Source of the DNA: Aquimarina aggregata
Lineage (GTDB): Bacteria > Bacteroidota > Bacteroidia > Flavobacteriales > Flavobacteriaceae
Assembly: GCF_001632745.1 (NCBI RefSeq)
Contig: NZ_LQRT01000060.1
Span: 266,357 to 330,356 of the forward strand
Direction of reading: 5' to 3'
Length of the DNA: 64,000 nt
Made by a program: the position numbers and the translations under genes. The notes under the pieces were generated by a model. It had not been told where the DNA came from. It did no database searches and saw nothing but the letters and a program-made list of their open reading frames with translations. Shown piece after piece: positions 1-8,594 of this stretch (its first letter is position 1; every line of letters starts with the position of its first letter).

Positions 1-258
1 GGTTGATAACCAGTTTAAAATACCGTATTCTCCATATAAACTATAAATCGATGATGATATTTCTCCCATATTGGCAGGATTTCCGGCAGTAAGTGTTTCT
101 CCTCTATAGAAGTTATCATAACTTTTTAAAGAGTAGGATGATGCAACAGTGAGTTCTTTTTTGTTTGGAAAAAAACCATTTATTATGGTCTGTGCAGTAA
201 TTGACGATATTGATAATAAAAACAGTAACAATATCAAATTTCTAGAAGTAGTTTGCAT
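1..258 (-). CDS. Outer-membrane beta-barrel-like protein, partial (N-terminal 86 residues)
   Basis: The gene runs off the left edge of the window, so only its N-terminus is visible. It opens with an 18-22 residue hydrophobic signal peptide ending in TAQ. The mature part reads closely like the N-terminus of the downstream-numbered gene at 543-1454: both share NGF(F/Y)P at the mature start, a conserved FYRG(E/S)TL stretch and an identical GEISSSI motif. The two are therefore tandem paralogues on the same strand. Alternating polar and hydrophobic residues suggest beta-strands of an outer-membrane porin or transporter-like barrel. The ATG at 258 was chosen because it gives a clean signal peptide. 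Substrate unknown. Confidence 0.75.
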   Translation of the reverse strand, partial: MQTTSRNLILLLFLLSISSITAQTIINGFFPNKKELTVASSYSLKSYDNFYRGETLTAGNPANMGEISSSIYSLYGEYGILNWLST

Positions 259-463
259 ACATATTAATTTAAGTTAGTTACATGAAATTAGGGATTTATC
301 ATGGTTTTAACAAAAATTAACGTTAATATGGTGTTAAAATATCTAAATAAGTATTTAAATATCAATTATTTATGGGGTTTCTGTTGTTTTGTTAAGGTAT
401 ACAAGTAGGTAAATTCTTCATTTATATGTAGGAATTTATGCTTTACCTTGCTTTATAAAAGTT

Positions 464-514
464 TTATATATTCTATTGTATATAGGCTATCAACATATAC
501 AATAGAATATATAA
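464..514 (-). terminator. AT-rich 20-bp perfect inverted repeat between tandem paralogues
   Basis: Arms at 464-483 and 495-514 are perfect reverse complements around an 11-nt loop. The structure lies just downstream of the minus-strand gene at 543-1454 and upstream of the next minus-strand gene. It has no clear uridine tract, so it may be a terminator or an mRNA-stabilising hairpin. The remaining intergenic bases (259-463, 515-542) show nothing else I recognise. Confidence 0.5.
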
Positions 515-542
515 ATAAGAAATAGTATTTTGATTTAGCTAT

Positions 543-1454
543 TTATCTTGCATTGTAGACTAACCCAAAAGATACACCAGATTCTTTGTTGTAGTTTCTT
601 CCTGTTAATGTTGCTGCATAACCTGCAGAAACACCTATTGTATTTTTATAAACAGGAACATAAAAATCAAAAGATAGATTAGTATAATCTACTTCGGTTT
701 CTGGCAAAATAGCAGGACCACCAGCAGCACCAAATTCTGGAGTACCAATGTCAAAACCAGACATAGAATCTTGTATCTCTAGTTTGGTATGAACATAAAA
801 TAAGTTATTGTGATAGCCAAGCTTTGCTGCATACATCATTGCATTTGGGATATCAAAATCACTACTATTACGCAAACTATATCCTAGTTGAATTTCACTA
901 AATATTTTAAAAGGTGTGGTGTATTGAAAAATAGCCGAACCATTAACGGTTGTTGCTTGATTACCTAAAGAAAGTACGCCAGCTCCTTCATAATCTCCAA
1001 CAGGGAAAGTAACTCCAGAAGCTCCTCCTAAAGTGATCTTAGAAGAATCGTCGAAGTTTTTTTCTAATACTCTTGCCTTTACAAATAGTCCTAAATCCTG
1101 GACTCCTTCAACTTGTGCTACATTTTGAACGGGATCTAATGCACCATCTTCACTTTCGATGCTAATAAAAGGTAAAGTAACTGTTGTCGATAGCCAATCC
1201 AAGATAGCGTATTGTCCATAAAAGGAAATAATAGAAGAAGAAATTTCTCCTAAACCAGCTGGATTTCCTTCAGACAGGGTAGATCCTCTATAAAATTGAT
1301 CAGAACTTTTAAACGAGTAACTAGGTGCAATTGTAAGTGAGTGTTTTTCAGGGTAGAATCCGTTTACTGGGATTTGTGCCAAAGCCGATAAAAAAGGGCA
1401 CATAAGTAACATGATCCCTATTAAGGATCGCTTAGATTTGTGTAACATATTCAT
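543..1454 (-). CDS. Putative outer-membrane beta-barrel protein
   Basis: A 303-residue exported protein. Residues 1-26 form a signal peptide with a basic start and a hydrophobic core ending in ALAQ. The rest consists of repeated short amphipathic strands and ends in an aromatic/polar C-terminal strand (GVSFGLVYNAR), consistent with an outer-membrane barrel of the small transporter/porin type. No catalytic motif is visible. It is the tandem paralogue of the partial gene at the window edge. An ATG two codons downstream (MLHKSK) is an equally plausible start. I cannot name the substrate; family assignment rests on composition and strand pattern only. Confidence 0.7.
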   Translation of the reverse strand: MNMLHKSKRSLIGIMLLMCPFLSALAQIPVNGFYPEKHSLTIAPSYSFKSSDQFYRGSTLSEGNPAGLGEISSSIISFYGQYAILDWLSTTVTLPFISIESEDGALDPVQNVAQVEGVQDLGLFVKARVLEKNFDDSSKITLGGASGVTFPVGDYEGAGVLSLGNQATTVNGSAIFQYTTPFKIFSEIQLGYSLRNSSDFDIPNAMMYAAKLGYHNNLFYVHTKLEIQDSMSGFDIGTPEFGAAGGPAILPETEVDYTNLSFDFYVPVYKNTIGVSAGYAATLTGRNYNKESGVSFGLVYNAR

Positions 1455-1564
1455 GTTTTTGGTTAATAATAAGTCCGCTTAGACGTTTTAATTGCACATG
1501 CCTTACGGTTAAAATATGTTACTGTTTTGTTAATTAAAAAAAACTAAAACTTAAGGCCTTTTTT

Positions 1565-2032
1565 TTACCAAAATCGAAAAGGATTTTTAACCAAATTAGA
1601 ATTAAAATATCGTATATCTCCGGTAACTTCTTTACCTAACCAATCTGGTTTTAGAAAAGGTTCATCTTCTTGATTTAATTCTATTTCTGCCAAAATTAAT
1701 CCTTGATTTTCACCAGAAAAGACATCTACTTCGAAAATATGATTTCCAGAAGGTATTTCATATCGTATTTTTTCAATTTTTCCTTTTTCACAAAGTGCTA
1801 AGAGTTGCTCTGCCTCGACCACGTTAATCTCTTTTTCCCATTCATATCTGGAGGTACCAGTGTTATTACTTTTTCCTTTTACAGTGAGAAAGCCTTTCTC
1901 ACCTTTAATTCGAACACGTACTGCGCGTTCTGGATTAGAATTTAGATATCCTTGTACTATGCGAGTACTTGTTTTGGATACTTTCTTAAAAGCTTCTGAA
2001 GAAACCAGGAATTTACGTTCTATTTCAATCAT
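1565..2032 (-). CDS. CYTH-domain triphosphate tunnel metalloenzyme
   Basis: A 155-residue CYTH protein. The defining ExExK signature is visible at residues 3-7 (EIERK), followed by the basic strand RVRIKG and TVKGK and acidic strands such as EIEL, which in this family line an eight-stranded tunnel binding metal and triphosphate. Bacterial members of this size are usually inorganic triphosphatases; adenylate cyclase and thiamine triphosphatase are family alternatives. I chose the ATG at 2032 because the ExExK motif is normally within the first ten residues; a longer reading frame begins nine codons upstream. It lies 50 bp after the DUF2911 gene on the same strand and may be cotranscribed. Confidence 0.85.
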   Translation of the reverse strand: MIEIERKFLVSSEAFKKVSKTSTRIVQGYLNSNPERAVRVRIKGEKGFLTVKGKSNNTGTSRYEWEKEINVVEAEQLLALCEKGKIEKIRYEIPSGNHIFEVDVFSGENQGLILAEIELNQEDEPFLKPDWLGKEVTGDIRYFNSNLVKNPFRFW

Positions 2033-2082
2033 AGTATAACGAAGATACAGTAAACCCATCGGTATATACTACACAATAATTA

Positions 2083-2925
2083 TTATTTAGACCATTCTTT
2101 GATAGATTTTTCATTAAGTCGAACAAAATCATCATTTTTAGCTTTAATAGCTAATTCAGTAGATTTTTTTGCAGCTACAATAGCTTCTTTTTTTCTGCCA
2201 AGATCGGCAAGAATAAGTGCTTCTCTCCTTAACTGAAAGAATCGTGGATTGCTGTTATTTGCTTTTTGAATATACGATAATGCCGTGTTTAAGTCTTTAC
2301 CCGCATCATGCATATAAGAAGCTGCTCTAAAATAATCAATTGCGGTTGGGCCGGCGAGAGTACTTTTTATGCTAGCCATTGCTTTATCGTCAACGTCTAC
2401 AACAAAAGGTAATGCTATTTTTGTATTTTCCCATAAAAATAAAAGTGAAGCACTATTCATTTTGATATCATCAAAACCGATAGTTAACGTTTCTGTTTTA
2501 TCATTTGTCAGAATTGAGTTGACAGTTGCTACTAATGCTGGTTTTTTATCTTTATAATTACTCCAGTTACCAGTTTCATAGGTGTAAAAGTATACCTCCC
2601 ATGCTGAAGCACCAGGCTTTGTAAGTATAGCATATGCACCTTCTTTCAATTTTTTCCCAGAAATGGTTACTTCGTCACCGAAAGTAATTTTGGTTGCTGC
2701 ATTTGCTCCGGTTCTCCATAACTTACCATATGGTATGAGGCCTTGATCTCCAAAAATCAAACGATTGTTGGCACTGGGTCTGGAATATGCAATTTCAATA
2801 TCTGTAAGTCCGACAGTTTGTATAACTTTTGCAGATGTACTAGGTGCTGGAGTCTTAATTTGTGCGGTAATTGTGGTAGTCATACTTAGTGCGCAAAGTA
2901 TGATTAGGTAGAGAATTTTTATCAT
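2083..2925 (-). CDS. DUF2911 domain-containing exported protein
   Basis: A 280-residue protein with a signal peptide (residues 1-21, ending ITAQ). Residues about 25-170 match the DUF2911 pattern: IEIAYSRPS near the start, then the WRTGANAATKI and KKLKEGAYA blocks. The C-terminal third (about 190-280) is alpha-helical with TPR-like spacing (ALSYIQKANNSNPRFF). DUF2911 proteins are common periplasmic proteins of Bacteroidota with no known function. It starts 17 bp after the stop of the upstream 7TM-AraC gene, so the regulator and this protein probably form an operon. Confidence 0.85.
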   Translation of the reverse strand: MIKILYLIILCALSMTTTITAQIKTPAPSTSAKVIQTVGLTDIEIAYSRPSANNRLIFGDQGLIPYGKLWRTGANAATKITFGDEVTISGKKLKEGAYAILTKPGASAWEVYFYTYETGNWSNYKDKKPALVATVNSILTNDKTETLTIGFDDIKMNSASLLFLWENTKIALPFVVDVDDKAMASIKSTLAGPTAIDYFRAASYMHDAGKDLNTALSYIQKANNSNPRFFQLRREALILADLGRKKEAIVAAKKSTELAIKAKNDDFVRLNEKSIKEWSK

Positions 2926-2942
2926 GGTTTTAGTTTTATAGA

Positions 2943-4052
2943 TTAGTGTGTATTATTCGAGAAATAATCTTTTGGAGTAGTTCCCATTAGGTTTTTAAAG
3001 GATTTATTAAAAGTAGTTTTTGAATTAAACCCTGCTTCTTGCGCAAGCCCAAAAAAAGTCATGTTCTTGGCTTTATCAGATTTGGCAAGCTCTACAAATT
3101 CTTTAATACGATAGTAATTAATATACTCAAAGAAATTCATCCCAATCCTTTCGTTTAGCAGTCTAGCTATTTCAGGATTACTTACCCCAATCATTTCGGC
3201 TAATTCGGATTTTAATAATTTTTGATTGAGGAACGGTTTTTTTTCTTCCATTAATCGATCTAGATTTGATTTTAATTGGGTAAGATCCTCATTAGATAAT
3301 TTTGATTGTAAGTACTTTTTTGTTTTTACCAATGAGGTGATTTTATATAAATCAGGCTCTTTCATTCCGTAAAATGCGATAAAAAGAATGATAGAGGCAA
3401 TGCTTAACCAAATAATTTGCCATGCGGATTTATTGAAAAGAGTGGAACCTACTATCCATGAAAAATACATAGTTGTCCAACACAATAAACACAGACCAAT
3501 AGCAATTAAAAAATTTAAAAAAAATCGACTTTGTACAGTATAACTAATTTCATTTTGAATTTTTGCTCTAAATTTTAAAAATAACCTTAGACTCATTATC
3601 CAATACGTGATATTAAAAATTAGTCCAATACCCACACATAAAAGTATGTTTCTAAATTGTTCTCCACTATCAATTCGTTCTTTGATAATCTCGTCAGAAG
3701 GTAGTATAAAGATTATTGTTGCAATAGTATTGTAGAAAAAAGCAGGGGCATAATGTAATAGATCTTTACTTGAAAATCGTTTTCCAAGTAAAGAAGATCT
3801 AGTAAACAAATAGATTGTTGCTCCAAATAATAAAGTAGCAAATTCAGAAAAAACAATTAAGCGATGATTAGCGCCAAAAATTCCGGATAAAAACAATACT
3901 CGACCCGTGAGCCCAATCATTAAAACCAGCACAAAAATGGCAATATATTCATTGATGTTCTTTCTGTTTTTTGGAGAAAATACATAGATAAGCAATAGAA
4001 ATATACTTTGTAAATATCCAAAATAAACAAGTTGATTTAAAATAGATTGCAT
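2943..4052 (-). CDS. Membrane-anchored AraC-family regulator (7TM-HTH)
   Basis: A 369-residue protein with two parts. Residues 1-240 hold about seven hydrophobic segments with short loops. Residues about 265-369 are an AraC-type DNA-binding domain, with the second helix-turn-helix around GLAQEAGFNSKTTFNKSFKN and the usual closing motif TTPKDYF. This architecture suggests a one-component membrane sensor acting directly on DNA. It is a clear architectural relative of the genes at 7270 and 30155. The DUF2911 gene follows 17 bp downstream on the same strand and is a likely target or partner. Ligand unknown. Confidence 0.88.
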   Translation of the reverse strand: MQSILNQLVYFGYLQSIFLLLIYVFSPKNRKNINEYIAIFVLVLMIGLTGRVLFLSGIFGANHRLIVFSEFATLLFGATIYLFTRSSLLGKRFSSKDLLHYAPAFFYNTIATIIFILPSDEIIKERIDSGEQFRNILLCVGIGLIFNITYWIMSLRLFLKFRAKIQNEISYTVQSRFFLNFLIAIGLCLLCWTTMYFSWIVGSTLFNKSAWQIIWLSIASIILFIAFYGMKEPDLYKITSLVKTKKYLQSKLSNEDLTQLKSNLDRLMEEKKPFLNQKLLKSELAEMIGVSNPEIARLLNERIGMNFFEYINYYRIKEFVELAKSDKAKNMTFFGLAQEAGFNSKTTFNKSFKNLMGTTPKDYFSNNTH

Positions 4053-4112
4053 AGCGCAGTTTTGAGTGTTTTATAATTCGAATACTTTTTCTGAATTTAG
4101 AGTACAAAATAG

Positions 4113-4820
4113 TTAGTTAATCACAAACTGATTAACATCTTTTACTCCTTTGTGATTCATTTTAAGATTTTCTTTGTAAAAAGCATCAAAAGCGGCTTTG
4201 TTTTCCCATTGTGTTATCACCATATAATCAGGATTGTAATAGTATCCTAAAGGAGATATGCCTTTGGTAAGAGCAAGAATGTTTTTTCCACCCTTATTTT
4301 TAGATTTTTGTATCCATTCTTTTTTGAAAGTATTAAATGCATTAGCATCTTTTTTCCAATACGAGGTTACAACATTATATTTATTCCTATCGATTTCGAA
4401 GGAGATGTCTTTAGTCATTTCATAATAGGTCATATTAAAGATAGACCAAATATCTCTACGTTGTTTGTGAAAATCTGGAACTTCAGTTTCAATTTCGGCT
4501 AAGAACTTTTCTCTGCTTTCTAAATTATCCCATTTTCCGAATAGGAAATTCTGAGGATGAAAACTACTTTGTGTACTTTCTTTGATAATAAACCCTGGTT
4601 GTGGTTTATAACTTCTTTTTGATGCAACAGGAAAAGCTGTTTTTTTATAGCGATCAAATAATGCACCTCCTTCTGGTTTTGTTGTTAGGAGTAAGATGTC
4701 TAGTATTTCACCTTTTTTAAAACTATAAGACTGTTTCTTAGATTGTGCATTTAGACTAAAATTAGACAGACATACTAAGAGTCCTAAAGCTGCAATTTTT
4801 ATTAATTTCATAAGTTTCAT
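4113..4820 (-). CDS. Exported protein of unknown function
   Basis: A 235-residue protein with a signal peptide (residues 1-25, ending LNAQ). The mature part contains two similar halves, each with a strand carrying LLTTKPEGG or VVTSYWKKD followed by aromatic-rich helices (WDNLESREKFLAEI; WENKAAFDAFYKENL). The helices with W and F spaced this way resemble the dimeric alpha/beta-barrel or NIPSNAP/monooxygenase-like fold, but no cofactor motif is visible, so I leave the function open. It is transcribed in the same direction as the 7TM-AraC gene and precedes it by 60 bp. Confidence 0.7.
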   Translation of the reverse strand: MKLMKLIKIAALGLLVCLSNFSLNAQSKKQSYSFKKGEILDILLLTTKPEGGALFDRYKKTAFPVASKRSYKPQPGFIIKESTQSSFHPQNFLFGKWDNLESREKFLAEIETEVPDFHKQRRDIWSIFNMTYYEMTKDISFEIDRNKYNVVTSYWKKDANAFNTFKKEWIQKSKNKGGKNILALTKGISPLGYYYNPDYMVITQWENKAAFDAFYKENLKMNHKGVKDVNQFVIN

Positions 4821-4951
4821 TGAATTTTTAAGAATTAAAATTTATTTGAAACAAATGTATATGCGGTTTTTGAAAAAGTGAATAAAAATGGGGCTTAAGA
4901 CGTACAAATACCGTATGTGTACGTATCATTTGTGTATAATTAGCTTAAATA

Positions 4952-5611
4952 TTAGGTAACCACAAAATCCTTTATCTTATCAGAAACAATCTTTTGTTCA
5001 TTAAACTCATGATTAGCAAGCCAAATCATTGCCGAGACTATCGTTTCGGGATGTATAGAGCGATATTTCTTTAATGGACCTAAAAATAAGGGGTTCATTA
5101 TTTTCATAACGATTTTAAAGAAATATTCTCCAAATCTTTTTTCATTCCTTTTTCCTGCAATTAGAGATGGTTGGAGTATATGTGTCTTTGAAATATCGAA
5201 TTCTAAAACAGCTTTTTCCATTTCACCTTTGGTTCTATTATAAAAAATCCGACTTTCAGAATCGGCTCCAAGAGCAGAAACAATGATAAGTGTATTAATT
5301 GTATTGGTTTTACACAATCTTGCAGCGCTTACAGGGATTCCGTAATCAATTTGGTGATAGAATTCTTTATTAGGAGTTTTTGCATTAGTGGTACCAATAC
5401 AGCAAAAAACTTCATTGGCGGTAAATTTCTCAGCTTGATCTCTTAATTGCAGCATGTCAATTAAATGTTCTTCTATTTTAGGATGAGCAATACCACAACT
5501 TTTTCTGGAAAACAACTTGATTTTATGATATCTAGTGTCTTCAATTAGCATTTTTAGCAAAATACTACCCGTTAATCCTGTGGCGCCTAATATAATTGCA
5601 GTTTTTGACAT
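4952..5611 (-). CDS. NAD(P)H-binding oxidoreductase (TIP30/HTATIP2-like)
   Basis: A 219-residue Rossmann-fold protein. The nucleotide-binding glycine motif GATGLTGS is at about residues 8-15, and a YNRTKGEME segment provides the YxxxK pair of atypical short-chain dehydrogenases. Conserved blocks such as VFCCIGTTNAKT and ILQPSLIAGKR are typical of the HTATIP2-like branch, whose bacterial substrates are unknown. I chose the ATG at 5611, placing the glycine motif at the usual distance from the start; an upstream ATG adds only eight residues. Cytoplasmic. Confidence 0.85.
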   Translation of the reverse strand: MSKTAIILGATGLTGSILLKMLIEDTRYHKIKLFSRKSCGIAHPKIEEHLIDMLQLRDQAEKFTANEVFCCIGTTNAKTPNKEFYHQIDYGIPVSAARLCKTNTINTLIIVSALGADSESRIFYNRTKGEMEKAVLEFDISKTHILQPSLIAGKRNEKRFGEYFFKIVMKIMNPLFLGPLKKYRSIHPETIVSAMIWLANHEFNEQKIVSDKIKDFVVT

Positions 5612-5627
5612 TTTGATTAAATAATTA

Positions 5628-5690
5628 ACTGTCACACCGAGCGGAGTCGAGGTGCAATACGATCAGAAATATCTCTCGACTCCGCTCGAG
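5628..5690. repeat. Paired GC-rich intergenic palindromic repeat
   Basis: The core CGAGCGGAGTCGAG at 5638-5651 is followed by its exact reverse complement at 5675-5688, giving a stem-loop with a 23-nt loop in an otherwise AT-rich intergenic stretch. Sequences of this type are a familiar dispersed repeat of Bacteroidota genomes. The same core, with most of its left flank, recurs inside the RHS coding sequence at 53017-53042. Confidence 0.75.
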
Positions 5691-5778
5691 ATAACAGAAG
5701 AAGTATGTTTAATCTCCTTTTTTTATTCTGTATAAATATATTACAATTTGAATGATCAATATCCCTTATTTTTGTACT

Positions 5779-6150
5779 GTGGAGGAAGTACTTGCTAATA
5801 GAAAAATTATTCATGTAGATATGGATGCATTTTATGCTTCTGTAGAACAGATGGATAATCCAGAACTGCAGGGAAAACCATTAGCTGTTGGTGGTGGTAA
5901 ACGTGGGGTAGTTAGTGCAGCTAGTTATGAAGCCCGAAAGTTTGGAGTACGATCAGCAATGCCAGGATTTACAGCAAGAAAACTTTGTCCGGATTTAATT
6001 TTTGTTAGACCTCGATTTGATCGTTATCAGGAGATTTCATCTCAAGTTAGAAAAATATTCTTTCAATATACAGATTTGGTAGAACCACTATCTCTCGATG
6101 AAGCATATCTTGATGTTACCGAAAATATAATGGGGTTCAACTATAATTAG
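5779..6150 (+). pseudogene. dinB: Truncated dinB (DNA polymerase IV) 5' fragment
   Basis: About 123 codons from a GTG at 5779 (an in-frame ATG lies at 5752). Bases 5798-6127 duplicate 8614-8946 of the intact dinB with only two substitutions and one 3-bp (one glycine) deletion. It includes the catalytic DMDAFYASVE and SLDEAYLDVTE motifs but stops right after them, lacking fingers, thumb and little finger, so it cannot be an active polymerase. A TAnnTTTG box at 5767-5774 sits just upstream. Its first nine codons encode a peptide similar to the intact gene's N-terminus (MEEVLANRK against MEEKLTHRK) but with very different DNA, which suggests this end is the original gene start. Confidence 0.85.
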
Positions 6151-6160
6151 TTAAACCCCA
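6131..6160. terminator. Bidirectional stem-loop between convergent genes
   Basis: Arms 6132-6142 and 6149-6159 pair over 11 bp with one G-T pair and a 6-nt loop. The structure contains the stop codon of the dinB fragment and lies 24 bp from the end of the convergent lipoprotein gene, the expected place for a shared terminator. Confidence 0.55.
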
Positions 6161-6183
6161 AAGTTTTATTTGTAATGTAAGTT

Positions 6184-7194
6184 TTAAAGGATTTTTTTAA
6201 TGCCGACCGCATAAGCACAGATAGTACCCGTATCTGTTGATAAGTGATCTTTGGATTCTACAAAACTTCCATCTCGTTGAAAACTTGATAGGCCTACTAA
6301 CATTCTTCCGTTTCCATTGTAAGTGGTTTTTCCACCCGCGCAAGTAGTAAGATAACCTTCACTACGTTCAAAAAATGCATCTCTACTGTATATACTGGCA
6401 TAATAATTTGGAGTTTTACAATCTGCTACTTGATCTATTTTAAAAGATCCGAAATTTGGAATTGTATTTTTGATTCCTATAGCATATGCTGTTATTGTGG
6501 CAGGAGATACAACCAAGTGATCTTTACTTTTCACTTTCCAAGAATTACCTAAAGGATAAGACTCTGTCAGAAGATTTCCATATCCTGACCAATTTACTTT
6601 AGCTCCTCCTCCTATTAATTGATAACCGTTTGAAACAGCTACTGAAGTACTTGGGTGACCTGCTCTAGCAGATGTTCTGGAAAAAAGACGTAAACTGTTT
6701 TTAAGGTCTTGAGCAGGAATGTAATTTCCATTATTGTCTTTAAGTCTCATTCCGACAACATCTACTAGAAGAGACCAAGGGTTTCCGTTGGGTCTAGAAT
6801 GGGCTTTTGCCTCTGCCTGCCATCCGTTAAATAAACCATTGTTTAAAGGAGCGGACATAGTTAACAATGATCCAGGATCAGATGAATAAGGGGGATAAGC
6901 ATAAGGAATATTTATTCTTGCACCTCCTCCGATACATACAAACCCATTAGGGACATATGCATTTCCAGATACTAGGTTGGGATTGCCATTATGAAAAACT
7001 TGAGTACTACCAATATAGATTTCGATGGTTCCCGTAGCATCTGTAAAAGTTCTTCCACTTGATGCTTTATTTTCAGGACCTATAATATCTTGATTATCGA
7101 AAGTAGTTTGTTTTTCAGGCATACTTTCAAGGCTATCTTTTTCACATGAAATAATGATCATGCAAAAAATTAATAACGAAGCGATTTTTCTCAT
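6184..7194 (-). CDS. Lipoprotein with repeated GGGA/KDH modules
   Basis: A 336-residue lipoprotein. The first 17 residues form a signal peptide with lipobox IISC, so it should be lipid-anchored. The mature part carries three copies of a roughly 55-70 residue module marked by CIGGGA or LIGGGA, then a (K/A)(D/A)H position, closed by AYA(I/V)GIK; the third copy is at the C-terminus. I do not know a function for this repeat. The ATG at 7194 was chosen over one 20 codons upstream because it gives a canonical lipoprotein signal. It is followed upstream by a 7TM-AraC gene on the same strand, and both lie between the two dinB copies. Confidence 0.75.
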   Translation of the reverse strand: MRKIASLLIFCMIIISCEKDSLESMPEKQTTFDNQDIIGPENKASSGRTFTDATGTIEIYIGSTQVFHNGNPNLVSGNAYVPNGFVCIGGGARINIPYAYPPYSSDPGSLLTMSAPLNNGLFNGWQAEAKAHSRPNGNPWSLLVDVVGMRLKDNNGNYIPAQDLKNSLRLFSRTSARAGHPSTSVAVSNGYQLIGGGAKVNWSGYGNLLTESYPLGNSWKVKSKDHLVVSPATITAYAIGIKNTIPNFGSFKIDQVADCKTPNYYASIYSRDAFFERSEGYLTTCAGGKTTYNGNGRMLVGLSSFQRDGSFVESKDHLSTDTGTICAYAVGIKKIL

Positions 7195-7269
7195 AAATGA
7201 TATTTTTTTGTTGTTAAGAATTCTAGGCAAAGCTAGATTTATTAGGCAAACCAAAGTTCTGGATACGTT

Positions 7270-8400
7270 TTAAGTTAAGGATTCAGAACTTATTTTGTTT
7301 TTTTTATATTGATTGGGAGTCTGATTTGTAAATTTTTTAAATGCACTGTAAAAATTTGATTTGGATTTAAATCCACATTCCAATCCAATAGATTCTATAG
7401 TGTAGCTATTATATTGACTATCTAACAATATTTTTTTTGAATGTTCTACTCGTAATTTGTTGATATAATCATTAAAATTTCCTTCGGTATGAGTATTAAT
7501 TAATTGTGATAAGTATCCATTACTGATTTCAAAATTTTCGGCTATTGTATCACGGTTAATATTGTGATTTAGATATACTTTTTTCAATATTATATGTTGA
7601 TTGATTTTCTCAAAAGTGGCCATACCTTTATTTTGATATGATGATAAATTGTTAATTTTTTTTATTTCTAGATGAGAAGATGATCTTCGAATCCCTATGT
7701 ATCCGATCCAATAAACCCATACTGAAATAGAAATAAAAAAAGGATATGCGTAAAAAGATTGTTTCATATCCAATATAATTCCTATAATTGCGGAAAATGT
7801 TCCTATTGCAGCTATTGCTGCACCAAAATGAATGATGTACTTTAACCAATTGATTTCTTTCTTGATTTTTCTTAAAGTATTTTCATTATCGAAAAGGTTC
7901 TCGAATTTTAATACTATAGTATACATCAAATAAATTATTGCCGGAGTTTGTACAAAGGAAATTAAGTTTGTATATAAAAACAATCCGCGCTCATAATACT
8001 TGGTTATGATATATTGAGGATTTAGATATTGTTGATAAAGAAATTGACCGCCATGAATGGCAGTAATAATTATAAACGGACCGATGAGATAAAATAGGTG
8101 TTTTTTTTTGATTTTTTTTTTGTTTAAAAAATAGTGGGCAAAAAGATAAAACATAGGTGCAACAAGCCACTGCCATGGAATGTAAGTGTTTCGAACTATT
8201 GAAGTTTCAGAAAAAAAATTAATATCAATGAGCATGTGTTGAATATTGCTTATGGATATAAAAAGAACGGTTAGTCCAAGATAAACACTACTCTTAGATC
8301 TGTGTTTTTTTGCCAGAAAAACGGCAAGACTAAAAATAATCCCATGCACCGAAACAAATAGTATGAATAACTGAAAAAGATTGTAATTTATGGTTTTCAA
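7270..8400 (-). CDS. Membrane-anchored AraC-family regulator (7TM-HTH)
   Basis: A 376-residue protein with about seven transmembrane segments over residues 1-235 and an AraC DNA-binding domain over about 270-370. The C-terminal helix-turn-helix reads ESIGLECGFKSKSNFYSAFK and closes with TPNQYKK. The layout is the same as the regulators at 2943 and 30155. It lies 75 bp upstream of the GGGA-repeat lipoprotein on the same strand, which is a plausible regulated partner. The gene is very A+T rich with several homopolymer runs. Confidence 0.87.
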   Translation of the reverse strand: MKTINYNLFQLFILFVSVHGIIFSLAVFLAKKHRSKSSVYLGLTVLFISISNIQHMLIDINFFSETSIVRNTYIPWQWLVAPMFYLFAHYFLNKKKIKKKHLFYLIGPFIIITAIHGGQFLYQQYLNPQYIITKYYERGLFLYTNLISFVQTPAIIYLMYTIVLKFENLFDNENTLRKIKKEINWLKYIIHFGAAIAAIGTFSAIIGIILDMKQSFYAYPFFISISVWVYWIGYIGIRRSSSHLEIKKINNLSSYQNKGMATFEKINQHIILKKVYLNHNINRDTIAENFEISNGYLSQLINTHTEGNFNDYINKLRVEHSKKILLDSQYNSYTIESIGLECGFKSKSNFYSAFKKFTNQTPNQYKKNKISSESLT

Positions 8401-8540
8401 AAGAGATGTAGGTTAAAATCTAAAAGTTGATTATTTGGATTTTTGTATCAACTCTAAGTAATGTTTTTTACTAATTTTGGTTGCCAAAAATAGCCAAAAA
8501 ATTATGGCTCTTGCTAATTTACTTTTTAAAAATATTTTTG

Positions 8541-8572
8541 TTGTTAATTAACTTAAATGTGTCATAACTTTG
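8541..8572 (+). promoter_or_regulatory. Bacteroidota-type promoter of dinB
   Basis: A TTG at 8541-8543 and TAACTTTG at 8565-8572, separated by 21 bp, match the TTG / TAnnTTTG consensus of Bacteroidota sigma factors. It is 22 bp before the proposed TTG start of dinB. Confidence 0.55.
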
Positions 8573-8594
8573 TAAGAACCAGAATCTTTTTTTA